NCBI GenBank assembly: GCA_029194675.1
Contig: JARFXP010000002.1
Location: 310,001-374,000 of the forward strand
DNA from: Nitrospira sp.
Lineage (GTDB): Bacteria > Nitrospirota > Nitrospiria > Nitrospirales > Nitrospiraceae
Direction: 5' to 3'
DNA: 64,000 nt
Shown here: positions 52,839-63,000 of the stretch, one piece after another
How positions within the stretch are numbered: the first letter of the stretch is position 1
Layout: each line of letters begins with the position of its first letter
Notes under the pieces: model-generated
What the model was told of the DNA's origin: nothing
Databases searched by the model: none
What the model saw: only the letters and a program-made list of their open reading frames with translations
Program-made: the position numbers and the translations under genes

Positions 52839-52877
52839 ATCAACCTCCTCTGTCGTCTCATTTGTGGGTTCGGCCAA

Positions 52878-53379
52878 TGGTTCCGTCTATCTGTAGTCGA
52901 ACGAGTAGACCTGAAATCGACAGCGATCTTCAATGCTCTTCTACGTTCAGAAACGTTTTGTGATGTCCGCACTTCATTCAGAAGGTTATGAGAGCGTCAC
53001 GCGGCGCTTGCACCATAGCCTCGACCAAGCTTGCAGCCAGACGAAGGCTGGGCGCGGCTATCCCCGGTCTGATGGGGCGTACTGCGCGGCCAGGATGGCA
53101 ACCAACGCAAAGGCCGGGAGGAAGTATAGGGAGGAAAGGAGTAAGCCGATCATCGTTGCCCTGCGCGGCTTTCCGTGCATTCATTCAGGAAGCCAACTCC
53201 ACCTGAGTTGCCCAACTGTTCACCGATTGCAACCCTCTGAGATGCGATGACCTTCAGGGTCAGACCTGGTATAGCCGGGTCCAACGGCACAGACCACGAG
53301 CGACCAGGTTCCTATTAATAGACTGGCTGTAGGTATGATGCTTCCGCTCATTGCTTTCGCTTCAGATCGATGATACGGG
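52878..53379. other. Gap with one doubtful small ORF
   Basis: No clear gene lies between the YciI and STAS genes. On the minus strand 53058-53180 encodes 40 residues with one membrane-helix-like segment (IGLLLSSLYFLPAFALVAIL); without a ribosome site or relative it is doubtful. Otherwise I see nothing. Confidence 0.4.
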
Positions 53380-53646
53380 CTATCTTGAGCCGGTAATTTC
53401 TTCGACGAGGTGTCCGGTACAGCATCCTGTTGCGATCAATTGAGCTCCCTCTCGCCACAGCTGTTTCAGTAGAAGCTTACCGTCCTCTCCCACAAAGGTC
53501 ACACCCGTGAGGTCCACGACGAAAGGGACTGCTTCGACCGATTGGATAGTTCGCCACTCCTGCTCGAGTTCACCGACCCAGGGTCCGGTCAGGCTGCCCT
53601 CCAGTCTGAGTCGCATCGAATTCTTCTCTGAGGTGATCTTCAGCAT
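53380..53646 (-). CDS. STAS-domain protein
   Basis: An 88-residue protein with the STAS pattern: MRLRLEGSLTGPWVGELEQEW, VPFVVDLTGVTFVGEDGKLLL, and a final helix. The usual phosphorylatable Ser/Thr after the central Asp is replaced by Gly (GVTFVGEDG), so it may be a constitutive binding module. It is directly after the second RND permease on the same strand (38 bases), maybe in the same transcript. Confidence 0.82.
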   Translation of the reverse strand: MLKITSEKNSMRLRLEGSLTGPWVGELEQEWRTIQSVEAVPFVVDLTGVTFVGEDGKLLLKQLWREGAQLIATGCCTGHLVEEITGSR

Positions 53647-53684
53647 GCGAATATCCTCGGAACTATTCCATCACAACCATCCAC

Positions 53685-56600
53685 TCATGCGGGTGTTTCC
53701 ATCGGCAGCAATTTCTCCTCTTCGAGATTAAACGACGCCGCTTCAGGCTCTAAGATCGGTCGGTGTTGGGCAGCGATCAGCGAGTAGAACACCGGCACCA
53801 CGAACAGCGTGAAGATCGTGCCGACCGTCATCCCCGTGACCAAGACCATGCCGATGCTGTTGCGTGCCGCTGCGCCGGGCCCGGATACCAGCACCAGGGG
53901 AAGATGTCCGAAGACGGTGGCCGCCGAGGTCATCAGCACCGGACGCAGTCTGGTCAGGGCCGCCTCACGCACCGCGTCGAGACGAGCGAGTCCGCGAGCC
54001 TGAAGCTTGTTGGCGAATTCCACAATCAAGATGCCGTTCTTCGCGATCAACCCGACCAGCGTGATCAACCCGACTTGTGAGTAAATGTTGATGGTCGTGA
54101 AATCCAAGAAAGTAAAGATCAGTGCGCCGGAGATCGCGAGCGGCACTGAGCCCAACAAGACGATCAGCGGATCTCGGAAGCTGTGGAACTGGGCGGCCAA
54201 TACCAAATAAATGAGCACGACGGCGAAGCCCAGTGTAACGGTCAAGGCAGCGCTCTCTTGGCGGATCTGTCTGGACTCGCCCGCATAGTCGAGCATGACA
54301 GGAGGATTGCTTGCCTTCGCCGCAGCCGCTTCCAGCACCCGCAGTCCTTGATCTTTCGTGACGCCGGGCTTGACGCCGCCGAAGATGCGCACGGCGTTCC
54401 GCTGCTGAAAGCGGTTCAGGGTACGAGGCGCGGTACTCGTTTCGATGTGCGTGAACGTCGACACCGGCACCAGTTGGCCGCCCGGTGTTTTAATCTTCAG
54501 ATCGAGCAGGGGACCGACGGTCGAACGGTCCTTGTCTCCGAGCTGCGGGATGACCTTATAGCTTCGATCGAAGTAGTTGAACCGGTTCACATAGGCCCCG
54601 CCGAGCATGGTGCCGAGTTCGCGGCCGATTCCGGCCAGGTCGAATCCAAGATCGGCGAGACGCTCCCGGTCCAGCACGACACGCGCCTCGGGCAAATCGA
54701 TTTTCAGGTTTGTGTCGACGTACAAGAACATGCCGCTCTGCCACCCGGCGTTCAGGACTGCCCCCGTCGTTTCGAGTAATCGCTCGATCGGCAGGTCGCT
54801 CTGCAACAGCAGTTCGACGTCATATTGGCCCGGCGTCGGCAGAGGCGGGTCCAAACGCGGGAAGACCCGGAGGCCAGGCACCTGAGAGACCAGGCCGAAC
54901 ATCTCACCGTACATTTCCTCGGTCGAGCGTGTCCGCTCGTGCCAATCCTTCGCGACCAAGCCCCCGAAACCGCCCCAGGACGTCGTCAGTGACCAGGTGA
55001 ACTTCGTTTCAGGAAGGGACGTGATGGCTTGGACGACGTTCAGATGTTCGCGGTTGCTGGCGGCAACCGTCGAGTCTGGGGACGCTTCGAAGAACAAGCT
55101 GATGTGGCTTTGATCCTCCACCGGCGCGAGTTCTTGTCGCGAAAACAGGTAGAGCGGCCAGATCATGGCCATGATCAGTAATGCCGCCGCCACGATTCCC
55201 CAACGCATGGTCAATGCGCCGTCGAGCAGCCAGGCGTAGGCGCGGCGTGCCTCTTCGAACCGTCGGTTGACAAAGGCGGTCAACCGGCCTTCCTTCCCTT
55301 GCGGGTGGACAAAGCGCGAGCTCATGACCGGCGAGAGCGTGATGGCGACGACGCCCGACAACACCACTGCCACGGCGAGCGTAATGGCAAACTCCAAGAA
55401 GAGCGAGCCGGTTAACCCTCCCTGGAATCCGATCGGCGTGTAGACCGTAGCCAGCGTGATCGTCATGGCGATGATCGGACCGAGCAGTTCGCGGGCTCCG
55501 ATCAACGCCGCCTCGATCCGCGACTTGCCTAGGCGCACATGCCGCTCGACGTTTTCAACGACGACGATCGCGTCGTCCACGACCAGCCCGACCGACAGGA
55601 CGATCGCGAGCAACGTCAGGAGATTGAGGCTGAAGCCGAACGCAACCATGAAGATAGCCGCGCCGATCAGCGATACCGGCATCGCGACGAGGGGGACCAG
55701 CGCGGTTCGCACCGAGCCCATAAAGAGGAACACGACGAGGGCGACGATCAAGATCGTCTCAGACAATGTCTTCGTGATTTCCGTCAGTGCATTCCGCATG
55801 AACATCGTGCCGTCCCACACCAGCTGCATGTCGATGTCGGGGGGCAGTGTCGGCCGGATGCGCTCCATCTCGTCGACCAACCGATGCTGGACCTCGATTT
55901 CATTCACACCCGGTACCGGCCAGATCCCGAGGTACACGCCTTCCGTCGCGTTGTACTTGGCGATCATGTCGGCTTCTTCGGCCTCGCGCTCGACCTTCGC
56001 AATATCTTTTAGCCGGACGATGGCCCCGCCTCGATCGGCGACGATCAGCTCCTCGAACTCGGTAGCGGAGCGAAGATCGGTGTTCGCGAGCAGATTGATC
56101 TGAGCGAAGTTTCCCTTCGTCCGCCCGACCGCGGCCAGGTAGTTGTTGCGCCGCAGCGCGTTCTGCACGTCTCCGGGCGACAGATTGAAGGATGCGAGGC
56201 GGTCGGGATCGATCCAGATGCGCATGGCGATTTGGCGACCGCCTTCGAAGGTGACTCGCTGGATGCCGGCGAGTGTGGACAGTTGCGGCTGGAGCGTGCG
56301 CAGCAGCCAGTCCGTGACGGCAGGCACAGTTCGTTCGCTGGAGGCGAAGCTGAGGTAGAACGAAGCGTAGGGCCGATCGGCCCGCTGCAGCTCGATCACC
56401 GGCGGTTCGGCTTCCACCGGCAGTTCGGCGCGCACCTGTTGGAGTCGTGCCGTGACCTCGGCTAGGGCCGCCGTACTGTTATGGTTGAGTTTCAGGTGTA
56501 CCGTGACGGTGCTGACACCGGCCCGGCTGGTTGACTCCACGTAATCGACGCCGCTGATTGCAGAGACCACTCGCTCGATCGGTGTGCTCAAAAATCCGCG

Positions 56601-56780
56601 AACCGTTTCGGCGCTCGCGCCGTAGTAGACAGTTGTGATGATGACCGATGAGCTTTCGATCTGCGGGTACTGCTGCACAGGCAAGGACATCAACGCTCGC
56701 CAGCCGACGAGGATGATCACGAGGTTGACGACCACGGCAAGGACCGGATGCTTGATAAAGATGTCTGTGAATGAGCGCAT
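53685..56780 (-). CDS. RND efflux permease (HAE1/MdtB-like), second system
   Basis: A 1031-residue inner-membrane pump. Visible features: first helix (VLAVVVNLVIILVGW), PVQQYPQIESSSVIITTVY, the helix-4 motif VGLVVDDAIVVVENVERHV with paired Asp, and the second block ending with VFYSLIAAQ. It has the usual two-fold repeat. It differs from the first system at 5672 in most positions. It follows its adaptor by 32 bases; no outer-membrane channel gene is nearby, so it may share the TolC at 8988 or use one elsewhere. Confidence 0.95.
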   Translation of the reverse strand: MRSFTDIFIKHPVLAVVVNLVIILVGWRALMSLPVQQYPQIESSSVIITTVYYGASAETVRGFLSTPIERVVSAISGVDYVESTSRAGVSTVTVHLKLNHNSTAALAEVTARLQQVRAELPVEAEPPVIELQRADRPYASFYLSFASSERTVPAVTDWLLRTLQPQLSTLAGIQRVTFEGGRQIAMRIWIDPDRLASFNLSPGDVQNALRRNNYLAAVGRTKGNFAQINLLANTDLRSATEFEELIVADRGGAIVRLKDIAKVEREAEEADMIAKYNATEGVYLGIWPVPGVNEIEVQHRLVDEMERIRPTLPPDIDMQLVWDGTMFMRNALTEITKTLSETILIVALVVFLFMGSVRTALVPLVAMPVSLIGAAIFMVAFGFSLNLLTLLAIVLSVGLVVDDAIVVVENVERHVRLGKSRIEAALIGARELLGPIIAMTITLATVYTPIGFQGGLTGSLFLEFAITLAVAVVLSGVVAITLSPVMSSRFVHPQGKEGRLTAFVNRRFEEARRAYAWLLDGALTMRWGIVAAALLIMAMIWPLYLFSRQELAPVEDQSHISLFFEASPDSTVAASNREHLNVVQAITSLPETKFTWSLTTSWGGFGGLVAKDWHERTRSTEEMYGEMFGLVSQVPGLRVFPRLDPPLPTPGQYDVELLLQSDLPIERLLETTGAVLNAGWQSGMFLYVDTNLKIDLPEARVVLDRERLADLGFDLAGIGRELGTMLGGAYVNRFNYFDRSYKVIPQLGDKDRSTVGPLLDLKIKTPGGQLVPVSTFTHIETSTAPRTLNRFQQRNAVRIFGGVKPGVTKDQGLRVLEAAAAKASNPPVMLDYAGESRQIRQESAALTVTLGFAVVLIYLVLAAQFHSFRDPLIVLLGSVPLAISGALIFTFLDFTTINIYSQVGLITLVGLIAKNGILIVEFANKLQARGLARLDAVREAALTRLRPVLMTSAATVFGHLPLVLVSGPGAAARNSIGMVLVTGMTVGTIFTLFVVPVFYSLIAAQHRPILEPEAASFNLEEEKLLPMETPA

Positions 56781-56812
56781 GCGGATATCCTTTTTGTGCC
56801 TTTTCGGCTGGT

Positions 56813-57937
56813 TCAGCGTCTGCTGAGCAAGTGACTCAGCCGATTCTCTTTACCCTGTTCATCGATGATGGCCACCAGCACACCGTCGCGTAACTTGAAG
56901 GAGCCGGATGCCGCCACCATCTCGTCGACCGACAACCCTGTGTGGATGACGATCTCGTCGCCGACCATCGCGCCGCTTTCGACGGACCGCACATGCGCCC
57001 GCATCTTCTGCTCTTGATCCGGCGCGATCACAAATACCTGATCGCCTCCCGGCCCCTTGCGCAACGCACTGACCGGAACGGCGACCGCCTTCCGGAGGGG
57101 CCCGACCGGCACGCGCACCCGGACTGACGTGCCGGGGGTCAGCCTATGGCTTGTACCATCAACCCGCGCCCGCACCATGGCATTGCGAGTCGTCGGATCT
57201 ATCCGCGCATCGAGGGCGACGATGGTGGCTCTGGTGGCCGCCGCTTCACCGGCCGCGAACACCTCGACCATCTCCCCATCCCGTAAGCCGGATGCGACTT
57301 GCTGTGCCACGGTGAAATCCACATGTACCGCATCGCTCACGCCCTGGAGCGTTGTGAGCAATGTTCCTTCGTTCAGGTATTGGCCTGGGTGAACATCGGC
57401 GATCCCTACGTGTGCCAGGAACGGCGCCCGAATCGTCTTCTTGGCGATGATCGCCTTGGTACGGGCAATCTGGGCGCGGGCAATATCCAAGTCGGCACGA
57501 GCCCGGTCGACTTCCTCCTGAGTTGTGGCGAGTTCCTGATTGAGGTTCTGTCGACGATTGAGCACCGTCTTGGCAAGAGCGGCCTGGGCTTCCTGCGCCT
57601 GCAGCTCCGCTTCCTCGACGGAAACGTCGAGCGCGACCAGCAAGGTGCCAGCTTCCACGATCTGTCCCGGCGTGAGCCGGACTTCGCGGACTGTCCCGGC
57701 GAGTTCGTTCTTCAGCATGACCGAACGTAAGGCCAGAACCGTGCCGATCGAGGTGGTGGTCTGTCGATGTTCAATGTCCCTGGCCGCAGCGACCATGACC
57801 GATTCCATCGGCTCCGGTTGCCTGGCGGAAGCCTCGGCACTGGCTTGAACGGATGCATATTTCCACAATCCCAAGCTGAGACCGATAGAGATTATGCTGA
57901 ACAACAGTAAGGAGCTGAGCCACCCACGACGATTCAT
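56813..57937 (-). CDS. RND efflux periplasmic adaptor, second system
   Basis: A 374-residue adaptor with an N-terminal anchor (SSLLLFSIISIGLSLGLW). Lipoyl-like halves (VREVRLTPGQIVEAGTLLV and KTIRAPFLAHVGIADV) flank a coiled hairpin, followed by a beta-barrel region and a membrane-proximal domain. AGGAGG is nine bases before the ATG at 57937. It starts the operon with the permease and the STAS gene. Confidence 0.93.
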   Translation of the reverse strand: MNRRGWLSSLLLFSIISIGLSLGLWKYASVQASAEASARQPEPMESVMVAAARDIEHRQTTTSIGTVLALRSVMLKNELAGTVREVRLTPGQIVEAGTLLVALDVSVEEAELQAQEAQAALAKTVLNRRQNLNQELATTQEEVDRARADLDIARAQIARTKAIIAKKTIRAPFLAHVGIADVHPGQYLNEGTLLTTLQGVSDAVHVDFTVAQQVASGLRDGEMVEVFAAGEAAATRATIVALDARIDPTTRNAMVRARVDGTSHRLTPGTSVRVRVPVGPLRKAVAVPVSALRKGPGGDQVFVIAPDQEQKMRAHVRSVESGAMVGDEIVIHTGLSVDEMVAASGSFKLRDGVLVAIIDEQGKENRLSHLLSRR

Positions 57938-57958
57938 GATCAATAACCTCCTGCCCAC

Positions 57959-58274
57959 TGGCGTGAATCTGACAGAGGGAGTTCAGCAATGGACGTTCCA
58001 GCAGGTGTTGCGAGCCGGTAGAATGTGTAACGCATGAATATAATAGTGAAATATTTATTCCGCTGGAAGAATCTTGGAACAAAAAGAAAGGCATTGCCGG
58101 TAGGAGTCTGCCGTCAGTTCGACAGGTGCCGAAATATCGGCGAATGTCAGTGAGATGAGAAGTGTCAAACTGATGATAGATGCCCTCGGTCTCCTTCGTG
58201 GAGACGAACTCCGGAATGTCTGGAAACAATAGCGCGGCGATTATACCTATACCCGGTTTGTTCCTTCACGTGTA
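57959..58274. promoter_or_regulatory. Promoter region of the second RND operon
   Basis: No gene is seen. On the minus strand an AT-rich stretch (AATAAATATTTCACTATTATATTC around 58030-58060, partly shown here as short pieces) contains a TATATT-like -10 and could drive the adaptor; the -35 is unclear. No inverted repeat stands out. Confidence 0.3.
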
Positions 58275-58595
58275 TCATTGCTCTTTCGGCCAGTAGTCCC
58301 GTTGAAATTCCTTCAAGACTCCGTCTGGGCCGAACGTGAGAATCTTATTCCAACCCTGAGCACCGCCGTAGCCCCGAAACTCCCATCGCAAGATTTCTCC
58401 ACCGTCTCCAGCTTTCGCTCGCTTCGTCGGCCGTCCCCATTCGCGCACATAGTAATCCTTCGTCTTCACGCCGACCTCCTGCCGCATCTGCGCGTCAAAC
58501 GCCTCCCAACGTTGTTCCAAGGTCCAATAGCATCCGGAGAGGAGCGGTACGGTGGCAGCCAACACAACAGAGAACAGCAAGGTCACAGTCTTCAT
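58275..58595 (-). CDS. Small lipoprotein, BamE-like pattern
   Basis: A 106-residue protein with a lipoprotein signal ending in LLSGC. The mature part has the small alpha/beta pattern with YVREWGRPTKRAKAG and ILRWEFRGYGG, close in plan to the broken gene at 19091 (VVRRYGEPHKV and VWVYFDRGS). It may be involved in outer-membrane assembly, but it is too diverged to be named. It is followed by a NAT gene upstream on the same strand. Confidence 0.65.
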   Translation of the reverse strand: MKTVTLLFSVVLAATVPLLSGCYWTLEQRWEAFDAQMRQEVGVKTKDYYVREWGRPTKRAKAGDGGEILRWEFRGYGGAQGWNKILTFGPDGVLKEFQRDYWPKEQ

Positions 58596-58628
58596 GCTAC
58601 ACCTCTCGAATTCTTGAGAAGTCTTGCA

Positions 58629-59489
58629 TCATGGCGCCTTCGCTATCAGCCGGGCCAGTGCGCCGTCGAGTTCAGGCGCGTCCGGCAGAACGATCCGAAA
58701 CTCTCCTTCAAGCGTTTCCCTCATATCGGTCACGCTCGTAATCAGATGCCGGTCTTTACCGCCGGCTCGATGATGCACGGTCAGTTGGTTGTTGAGCAGC
58801 CCATATCGTCGATCCGGTGCGGGCCTGGCCGCCAGAAGACTGCTCACAAACCGAGAATTCGGGTGGGTGGATACGTACCAATTTGCCATCTCATAATCGG
58901 GCAACAATTGCTCGGCCAAGCTGAACCAGTACAGCGAGACCCAGTGGTCGTCGATTTTGACTTGCTCGATAAATTCCTCAAATTTCTCCTGGGCCTTCAC
59001 CAGACGGAAGGGTTCATGCGGGGTGGTTTGCTCGATATCGAGTTCGAGCCGTAATGGGCCCGTCAGCGTGATCCCACCGAATCCGGCGTCCACGACGTAG
59101 CGCTCCCCGTCGAGATCGACCAGAAGCAACATATGACTCCGGGGAGGCACGGTTCCTTCCGGCATGCTCCATAGCACGCGCGCCGCCAGTCCGGTGACGC
59201 GAAACCCCAGCGCGTCGAGCGCATGTTTGAGCAGGAGATTGTGTTCGAAGCAATAACCGCCGCGACCGTCCCGCACCAGCTTCTGCTGAAGCGACTCCGC
59301 ATCTAAGCGAACCGGCCATCCCATCAAGGGATTCAGGTTTTCAAACGCAATGGTCTCGGCGTGCCGGAGCTGGATGGCGGCCAAAGTATCCAGCGTCGGC
59401 TTGCGTGCTCCCTCGTAGCCGATACGCTCGAAATAGGCGGTTAAGTCGATTGCCGTCGTCGGAGCCCGTTGCAGCGTCGGACTATCCAT
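58629..59489 (-). CDS. nat: Arylamine N-acetyltransferase
   Basis: A 286-residue cytoplasmic enzyme that transfers acetyl from acetyl-CoA to arylamines and hydrazines. The catalytic triad is readable: Cys 80 in RGGYCFEHN, His 119 in RSHMLL and Asp 134 in YVVDAGFGG. It has the family N-terminal pattern (LTAYFERIGYEG, LQLRHAETIAFENLNPL-like segment). The length is normal. Confidence 0.96.
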   Translation of the reverse strand: MDSPTLQRAPTTAIDLTAYFERIGYEGARKPTLDTLAAIQLRHAETIAFENLNPLMGWPVRLDAESLQQKLVRDGRGGYCFEHNLLLKHALDALGFRVTGLAARVLWSMPEGTVPPRSHMLLLVDLDGERYVVDAGFGGITLTGPLRLELDIEQTTPHEPFRLVKAQEKFEEFIEQVKIDDHWVSLYWFSLAEQLLPDYEMANWYVSTHPNSRFVSSLLAARPAPDRRYGLLNNQLTVHHRAGGKDRHLITSVTDMRETLEGEFRIVLPDAPELDGALARLIAKAP

Positions 59490-59944
59490 GCATGCTCTTG
59501 AGAGCCGGTACGGCTGTACCGCTCTCGTCGTGACAGGATGCGATCATACCGTAGGCTCCGCGCGGTATACCCAAACCTTCGGCAACAAGAGGTTTGTGGC
59601 GATGACCGCAAGCACACAAACTACACCGCCGCTCCACAGACTGATAGAAACGCAGCTCTGCGCAGTGACCCAGCCGGCGCGCCGTGCAGGGGACCGGGTG
59701 TTCGGTGAGGGGGTAGACGCAGGCGGGGTGTCCTCAATCCCGCGCTGGTTTTGGTCTTGAGCGAACTCGGGTCGGTCGAGGCGATCAAGACGATTGAGAT
59801 ACTCCAAGGTGCTCGGCATGTGTTTGGTGATGCCCATGCCGGGCCAGCGCAAGACGATTCACGGCAGGCCGAGGCTCAGAAGCACCACGAGGCCCGCCGT
59901 GACATTCTGTCGACGGGTTTAGCTCATGCTCTTGCCCATCCGCG
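59490..59944. other. Gap without a recognisable gene
   Basis: Between the NAT gene and the GYD gene both strands have short frames, the longest on the minus strand at 59544-59852, but none has a family, ribosome site or steady codon pattern. It may hold a decayed gene. Confidence 0.45.
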
Positions 59945-60253
59945 CTATTTCTTCTTGCCTATCGTTTGTTGCAGGAGAGATTTCCATTCGTCCCGGTTGA
60001 CGGACGGCATCGTGGTAATCTGAATATGACCCATCGAGGCATTCAATACTGCTGCTTTCATGGCCGTCTTATTATCTGGAAATTCCCAAATGGCGACGAC
60101 GTCGTATTCGCCCAGGCAATAGTACGCCTGGATCAACTTGCCGCCGAGCGTCTGAGCGTTCTTCTTGACCATGTCGGCGCGCTCGGTCCCTTTGTCTTTC
60201 ATGGTTTGAAGACCATGCTGCGTGAACTTGATGAGGCTGACGTAACTCGGCAT
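59945..60253 (-). CDS. GYD-domain protein
   Basis: A 102-residue protein of the GYD family: YVSLIKFTQHGLQTMKDKG, the strand IQAYYCLGEYDVVAIWEFPD with the GEYD motif in place of GxYD, and ITTMPSVNRDEW at the end. Members form small ferredoxin-like dimers of unknown role. The ATG has AGGAGG upstream. Confidence 0.9.
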   Translation of the reverse strand: MPSYVSLIKFTQHGLQTMKDKGTERADMVKKNAQTLGGKLIQAYYCLGEYDVVAIWEFPDNKTAMKAAVLNASMGHIQITTMPSVNRDEWKSLLQQTIGKKK

Positions 60254-60548
60254 AGTAGACCTCCTTGGTGGGTCGACGCAGAGGGAGCGTCGAGTTGCGG
60301 AATTTTAGACGCTTTCGGACGGCCAACACAAGCGAGAAGTCAAGTGGATGGTTAAGCTCGGAACCCACACTATTCATGAACGTCTCTACTGCAACCCCGG
60401 ATATGCCTCTGCGACGAGCTTGGCGAGGAGTTCGCACGGCCAAACGGGCTGGGTGGGCCGGTCAGGTTCTTACGGTAATCTTCGGTTCAGGCGCGTGTGC
60501 TCTCGCGTTCATTCGCGCATCTCACTGGTACCAGGTCGACGCTGACTA

Positions 60549-61404
60549 GGGCGTGTCATCAATTAAGCCATGTCATCGAAGCAGCGAGATAGATGGCACC
60601 GAGGAAATTGGCGGCGCGTTTATCATAGCGGGTGGCGATGGCACGGAATTGCTTGAGTCTCGCGAAAAAGTTCTCGATCAGATGGCGGGCTCGGGAGAGG
60701 TCTTGATCGTATTCACGTGGGGTTGTTCTGTTGGATTTGGGTGGGATGACGATGGTCTTCCCTGCTTTTCGCAGCGGTTCAATCACCCGTTCATCGGCAT
60801 CGAAGGCTTTATCGGCGATGACGGTATCCGCCTCAATGCCGGGTAGCAAGACATCGGCGCCCTCCAGATCATGCGCCTGTCCTGGGGTGAGATGAAACCC
60901 GGTCGGATTACCCAGCGCGTCACAGGTGGCGTGGATTTTCGTGGTCAGGCCCCCCTTGCTGCGTCCGATGGCTTCCTGCACTTGGTGCCCCCTTTTGCCC
61001 CAGCGCTGTGCTGGTGGGCACGGACGATGGTGGAATCGATCATCGCGTATTCATTGTCGAGATCCTCGGCCAGACGCGCAAACACCCGTTGCCAGACGCC
61101 GCGTCGACTCCAGCGCGTATGGCGCGTGTGGATCACTCGGAAATCTCCGAACCGCTCCGGCAGATCCCGCCACGGGATTCCCGCGCGATACCGGAACAAC
61201 ACCGCTTCCACAAATAGCCGGTTGTCCTGCGCGGTCACCCCCACCGTGCCTTCACGCCCAGGCAACAGGGTTTCAATCTTCTCCCACTGGTCATCCCGCA
61301 ACCCGTACCGTCTCACCATCCGCAGGCCCCTCCTTCGGCCTGGGACGGAGTGAATCACACCACGATGGCTTTGTGAACCTAGAAAATTAATTGATGACAC
61401 GCCC
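60549..61404 (-). mobile_element. IS5-family insertion sequence, 856 bp
   Basis: Perfect inverted ends (GGGCGTGTCATCAATTAA at 60549 and its reverse complement ending at 61404) with a TA on each side at 60547-60548 and 61405-61406, as in the IS427 group of IS5, which duplicates TA. The single transposase is on the minus strand. The element lies in a gene-free stretch between the GYD and NADH-dehydrogenase genes. Confidence 0.93.
60559..61319 (-). CDS. IS5-type transposase, two overlapping frames
   Basis: The first frame (61319 to 60945) encodes the N-terminus (VRRYGLRDDQWEKIETLLPG, IPWRDLPERFGD, IDSTIVRAHQHSAGAKGG with the first catalytic Asp). The second (60981 to 60559) continues with EAIGRSKGGLTTKIH, DKAFDADERVIEPL with the second Asp, and RARHLIENFFARLKQFR with the Glu. 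A -1 shift in the 36-base overlap would join them, as in other IS427 members that use programmed shifting, but no classic A-rich slippery site is seen; a mutation is also possible. Confidence 0.85.
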
Positions 61405-61570
61405 TAACCTGAACCGGCATACTTTTCAATTCTTCTTCCGCCGGTCGTAGGGTAGGTGGGCGAGTCGTTCAGGGCGCAAGCCGTATCGCGGAGGTCTGGG
61501 CGAGGCTTCGTCCCCAGTTGCTGGTAATCCGGCGTCTGGTTGACGGTTGCTGATGCGAGGCGTGACAGAT

Positions 61571-62881
61571 TCAGGCAGGGTTCTGCCGGTTGGCTGCCGC
61601 ATGCGGGATCCGGGAGCGCTTCGTTCGAAAGTGGACCAGGTCCTTCGAGAAGAGCACATCCAGCGTCCAGTCCAAGGCCACGAGCAGTTTCTTTTCAAAG
61701 CGAGGCAGTTTCAGCAAGTAGATCGTCCGCCACAACCACCAGGCGATGAAGCCGGAGAAATTCACCCCGAGAATGTTCGCGACGCCGGTCCGTTTCCCAA
61801 TGGGAGCCAGCAGCCCGAGCGTCGAGTAGACGAAGGGCTTCATGCGCTCCCCTCGCAGGGTCGCCAGGATATTCCGCGCCGCCACTCTCCCTTCACGCAG
61901 CGCATGTTGCGCGGTCGGAGGATGGAAGGCTCCGGTTTTACGATCCGGCACGAGCGCGCAGTCGCCGAAGGCCCAGAGGCCCGGCCACCCCGGCACTTCC
62001 AGGTACTCGTTGACGAGGACCCGGCCCTTCGTTTTCGGGCAGGGCAGGGTCTCCAAGAGGGCATGCGGGCTGATGCCGGCGGTCCAGACCAGCGTATTGG
62101 TCGACACTGTCGTCCCATCGCTGAGGGTGACATCGAGGTCCGTCACGGCGGTGACTTTACAACTTGAATGGATTTCCACCTTTTGCTCGATGAGTTTGCG
62201 CTGGGCGTAGGTGCCGAGCTCCTCCCCCAGTTCCGGCAAGATGAATTTCCCCGCACTGACCAGGATGATCCGCAGCATGTCCGCCCGCAGATGCGGGAAG
62301 AACTGCACTGCCTCCCGCAGAAAGTCATTCATGGCCGCGATGGTCTCGACCCCGGCGAACCCGCCGCCGGCCACGACGAAATTCAGTAAGGGCGCCCGGA
62401 GCGACGCTCCGCACTCATAGTCCGCCTCTTCCAGATTCGCGATGAGGTGGTTGCGCAGCACAATCGCATCATCCAACGATTTCATGGTCAGCGCCCGGTC
62501 GGCCAAGCCGGGGATGTGGAAGAAGTTCGTGGTGGACCCGAGGGCCAGCACCAGGTGGTCGTAGGGCAGCGAGTGGCAATGGGCCTCGTGCCCATGCGAG
62601 AGGCCGACGCGCTTGTGCACGAGATCAATGGCTTCGATCTCGCCGTGAAAGAACGTCACGCGCCGCAGCAGCTTCCGGATCGGGCTGACGATATTGGTGA
62701 TATCCAGGTCGCTCGCCGCGACTTCGTGCAGCATCGGGGTGAAGAGGAAAAAGTTGTCCTGGTTGACGAGGGTGACGTCCAAGTCGGCTCCGCGTGTCAG
62801 GGCCCGTTCGAACTCCAGCGCGGCATACATCCCGCCGAACCCCCCACCCAGAATCACCACGCGCGGTTTTCCGTTAGACAT
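61571..62881 (-). CDS. ndh: Type II NADH dehydrogenase (NDH-2)
   Basis: A 436-residue flavoprotein. FAD-binding VVILGGGFGGMYAA is at the start, NADH-binding NFVVAGGGFAGVE near residue 170, and WAFGDCALVPD near 300. The end (WLWRTIYLLKLPRFEKKLL, then a hydrophobic-basic helix) should attach it to the inner face of the membrane, where it passes electrons from NADH to quinone without pumping protons. GAGGAGG stands before a TTG/ATG pair; the ATG at 62881 is preferred. Confidence 0.94.
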   Translation of the reverse strand: MSNGKPRVVILGGGFGGMYAALEFERALTRGADLDVTLVNQDNFFLFTPMLHEVAASDLDITNIVSPIRKLLRRVTFFHGEIEAIDLVHKRVGLSHGHEAHCHSLPYDHLVLALGSTTNFFHIPGLADRALTMKSLDDAIVLRNHLIANLEEADYECGASLRAPLLNFVVAGGGFAGVETIAAMNDFLREAVQFFPHLRADMLRIILVSAGKFILPELGEELGTYAQRKLIEQKVEIHSSCKVTAVTDLDVTLSDGTTVSTNTLVWTAGISPHALLETLPCPKTKGRVLVNEYLEVPGWPGLWAFGDCALVPDRKTGAFHPPTAQHALREGRVAARNILATLRGERMKPFVYSTLGLLAPIGKRTGVANILGVNFSGFIAWWLWRTIYLLKLPRFEKKLLVALDWTLDVLFSKDLVHFRTKRSRIPHAAANRQNPA

Positions 62882-63000
62882 CAATCCTCCTCAATGGCGA
62901 GCATTTTCTTGGGAATATGAAGCTAGGGAGGTGAGAAATCGAGGCGCGAGAAGTGACGGTTCCTGAGGGGATTGTCGAAGGTGCGAGCCTCCACCTGTTT

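Noticed and set aside
53763-56465. Several plus-strand frames opposite the second RND permease
   Set aside because: They mirror the permease gene; their composition is extreme (His, Arg, Asp rich).
60945-60981. Two separate transposase genes
   Set aside because: The frames overlap and together make one DDE transposase; shifting or mutation is a better explanation.
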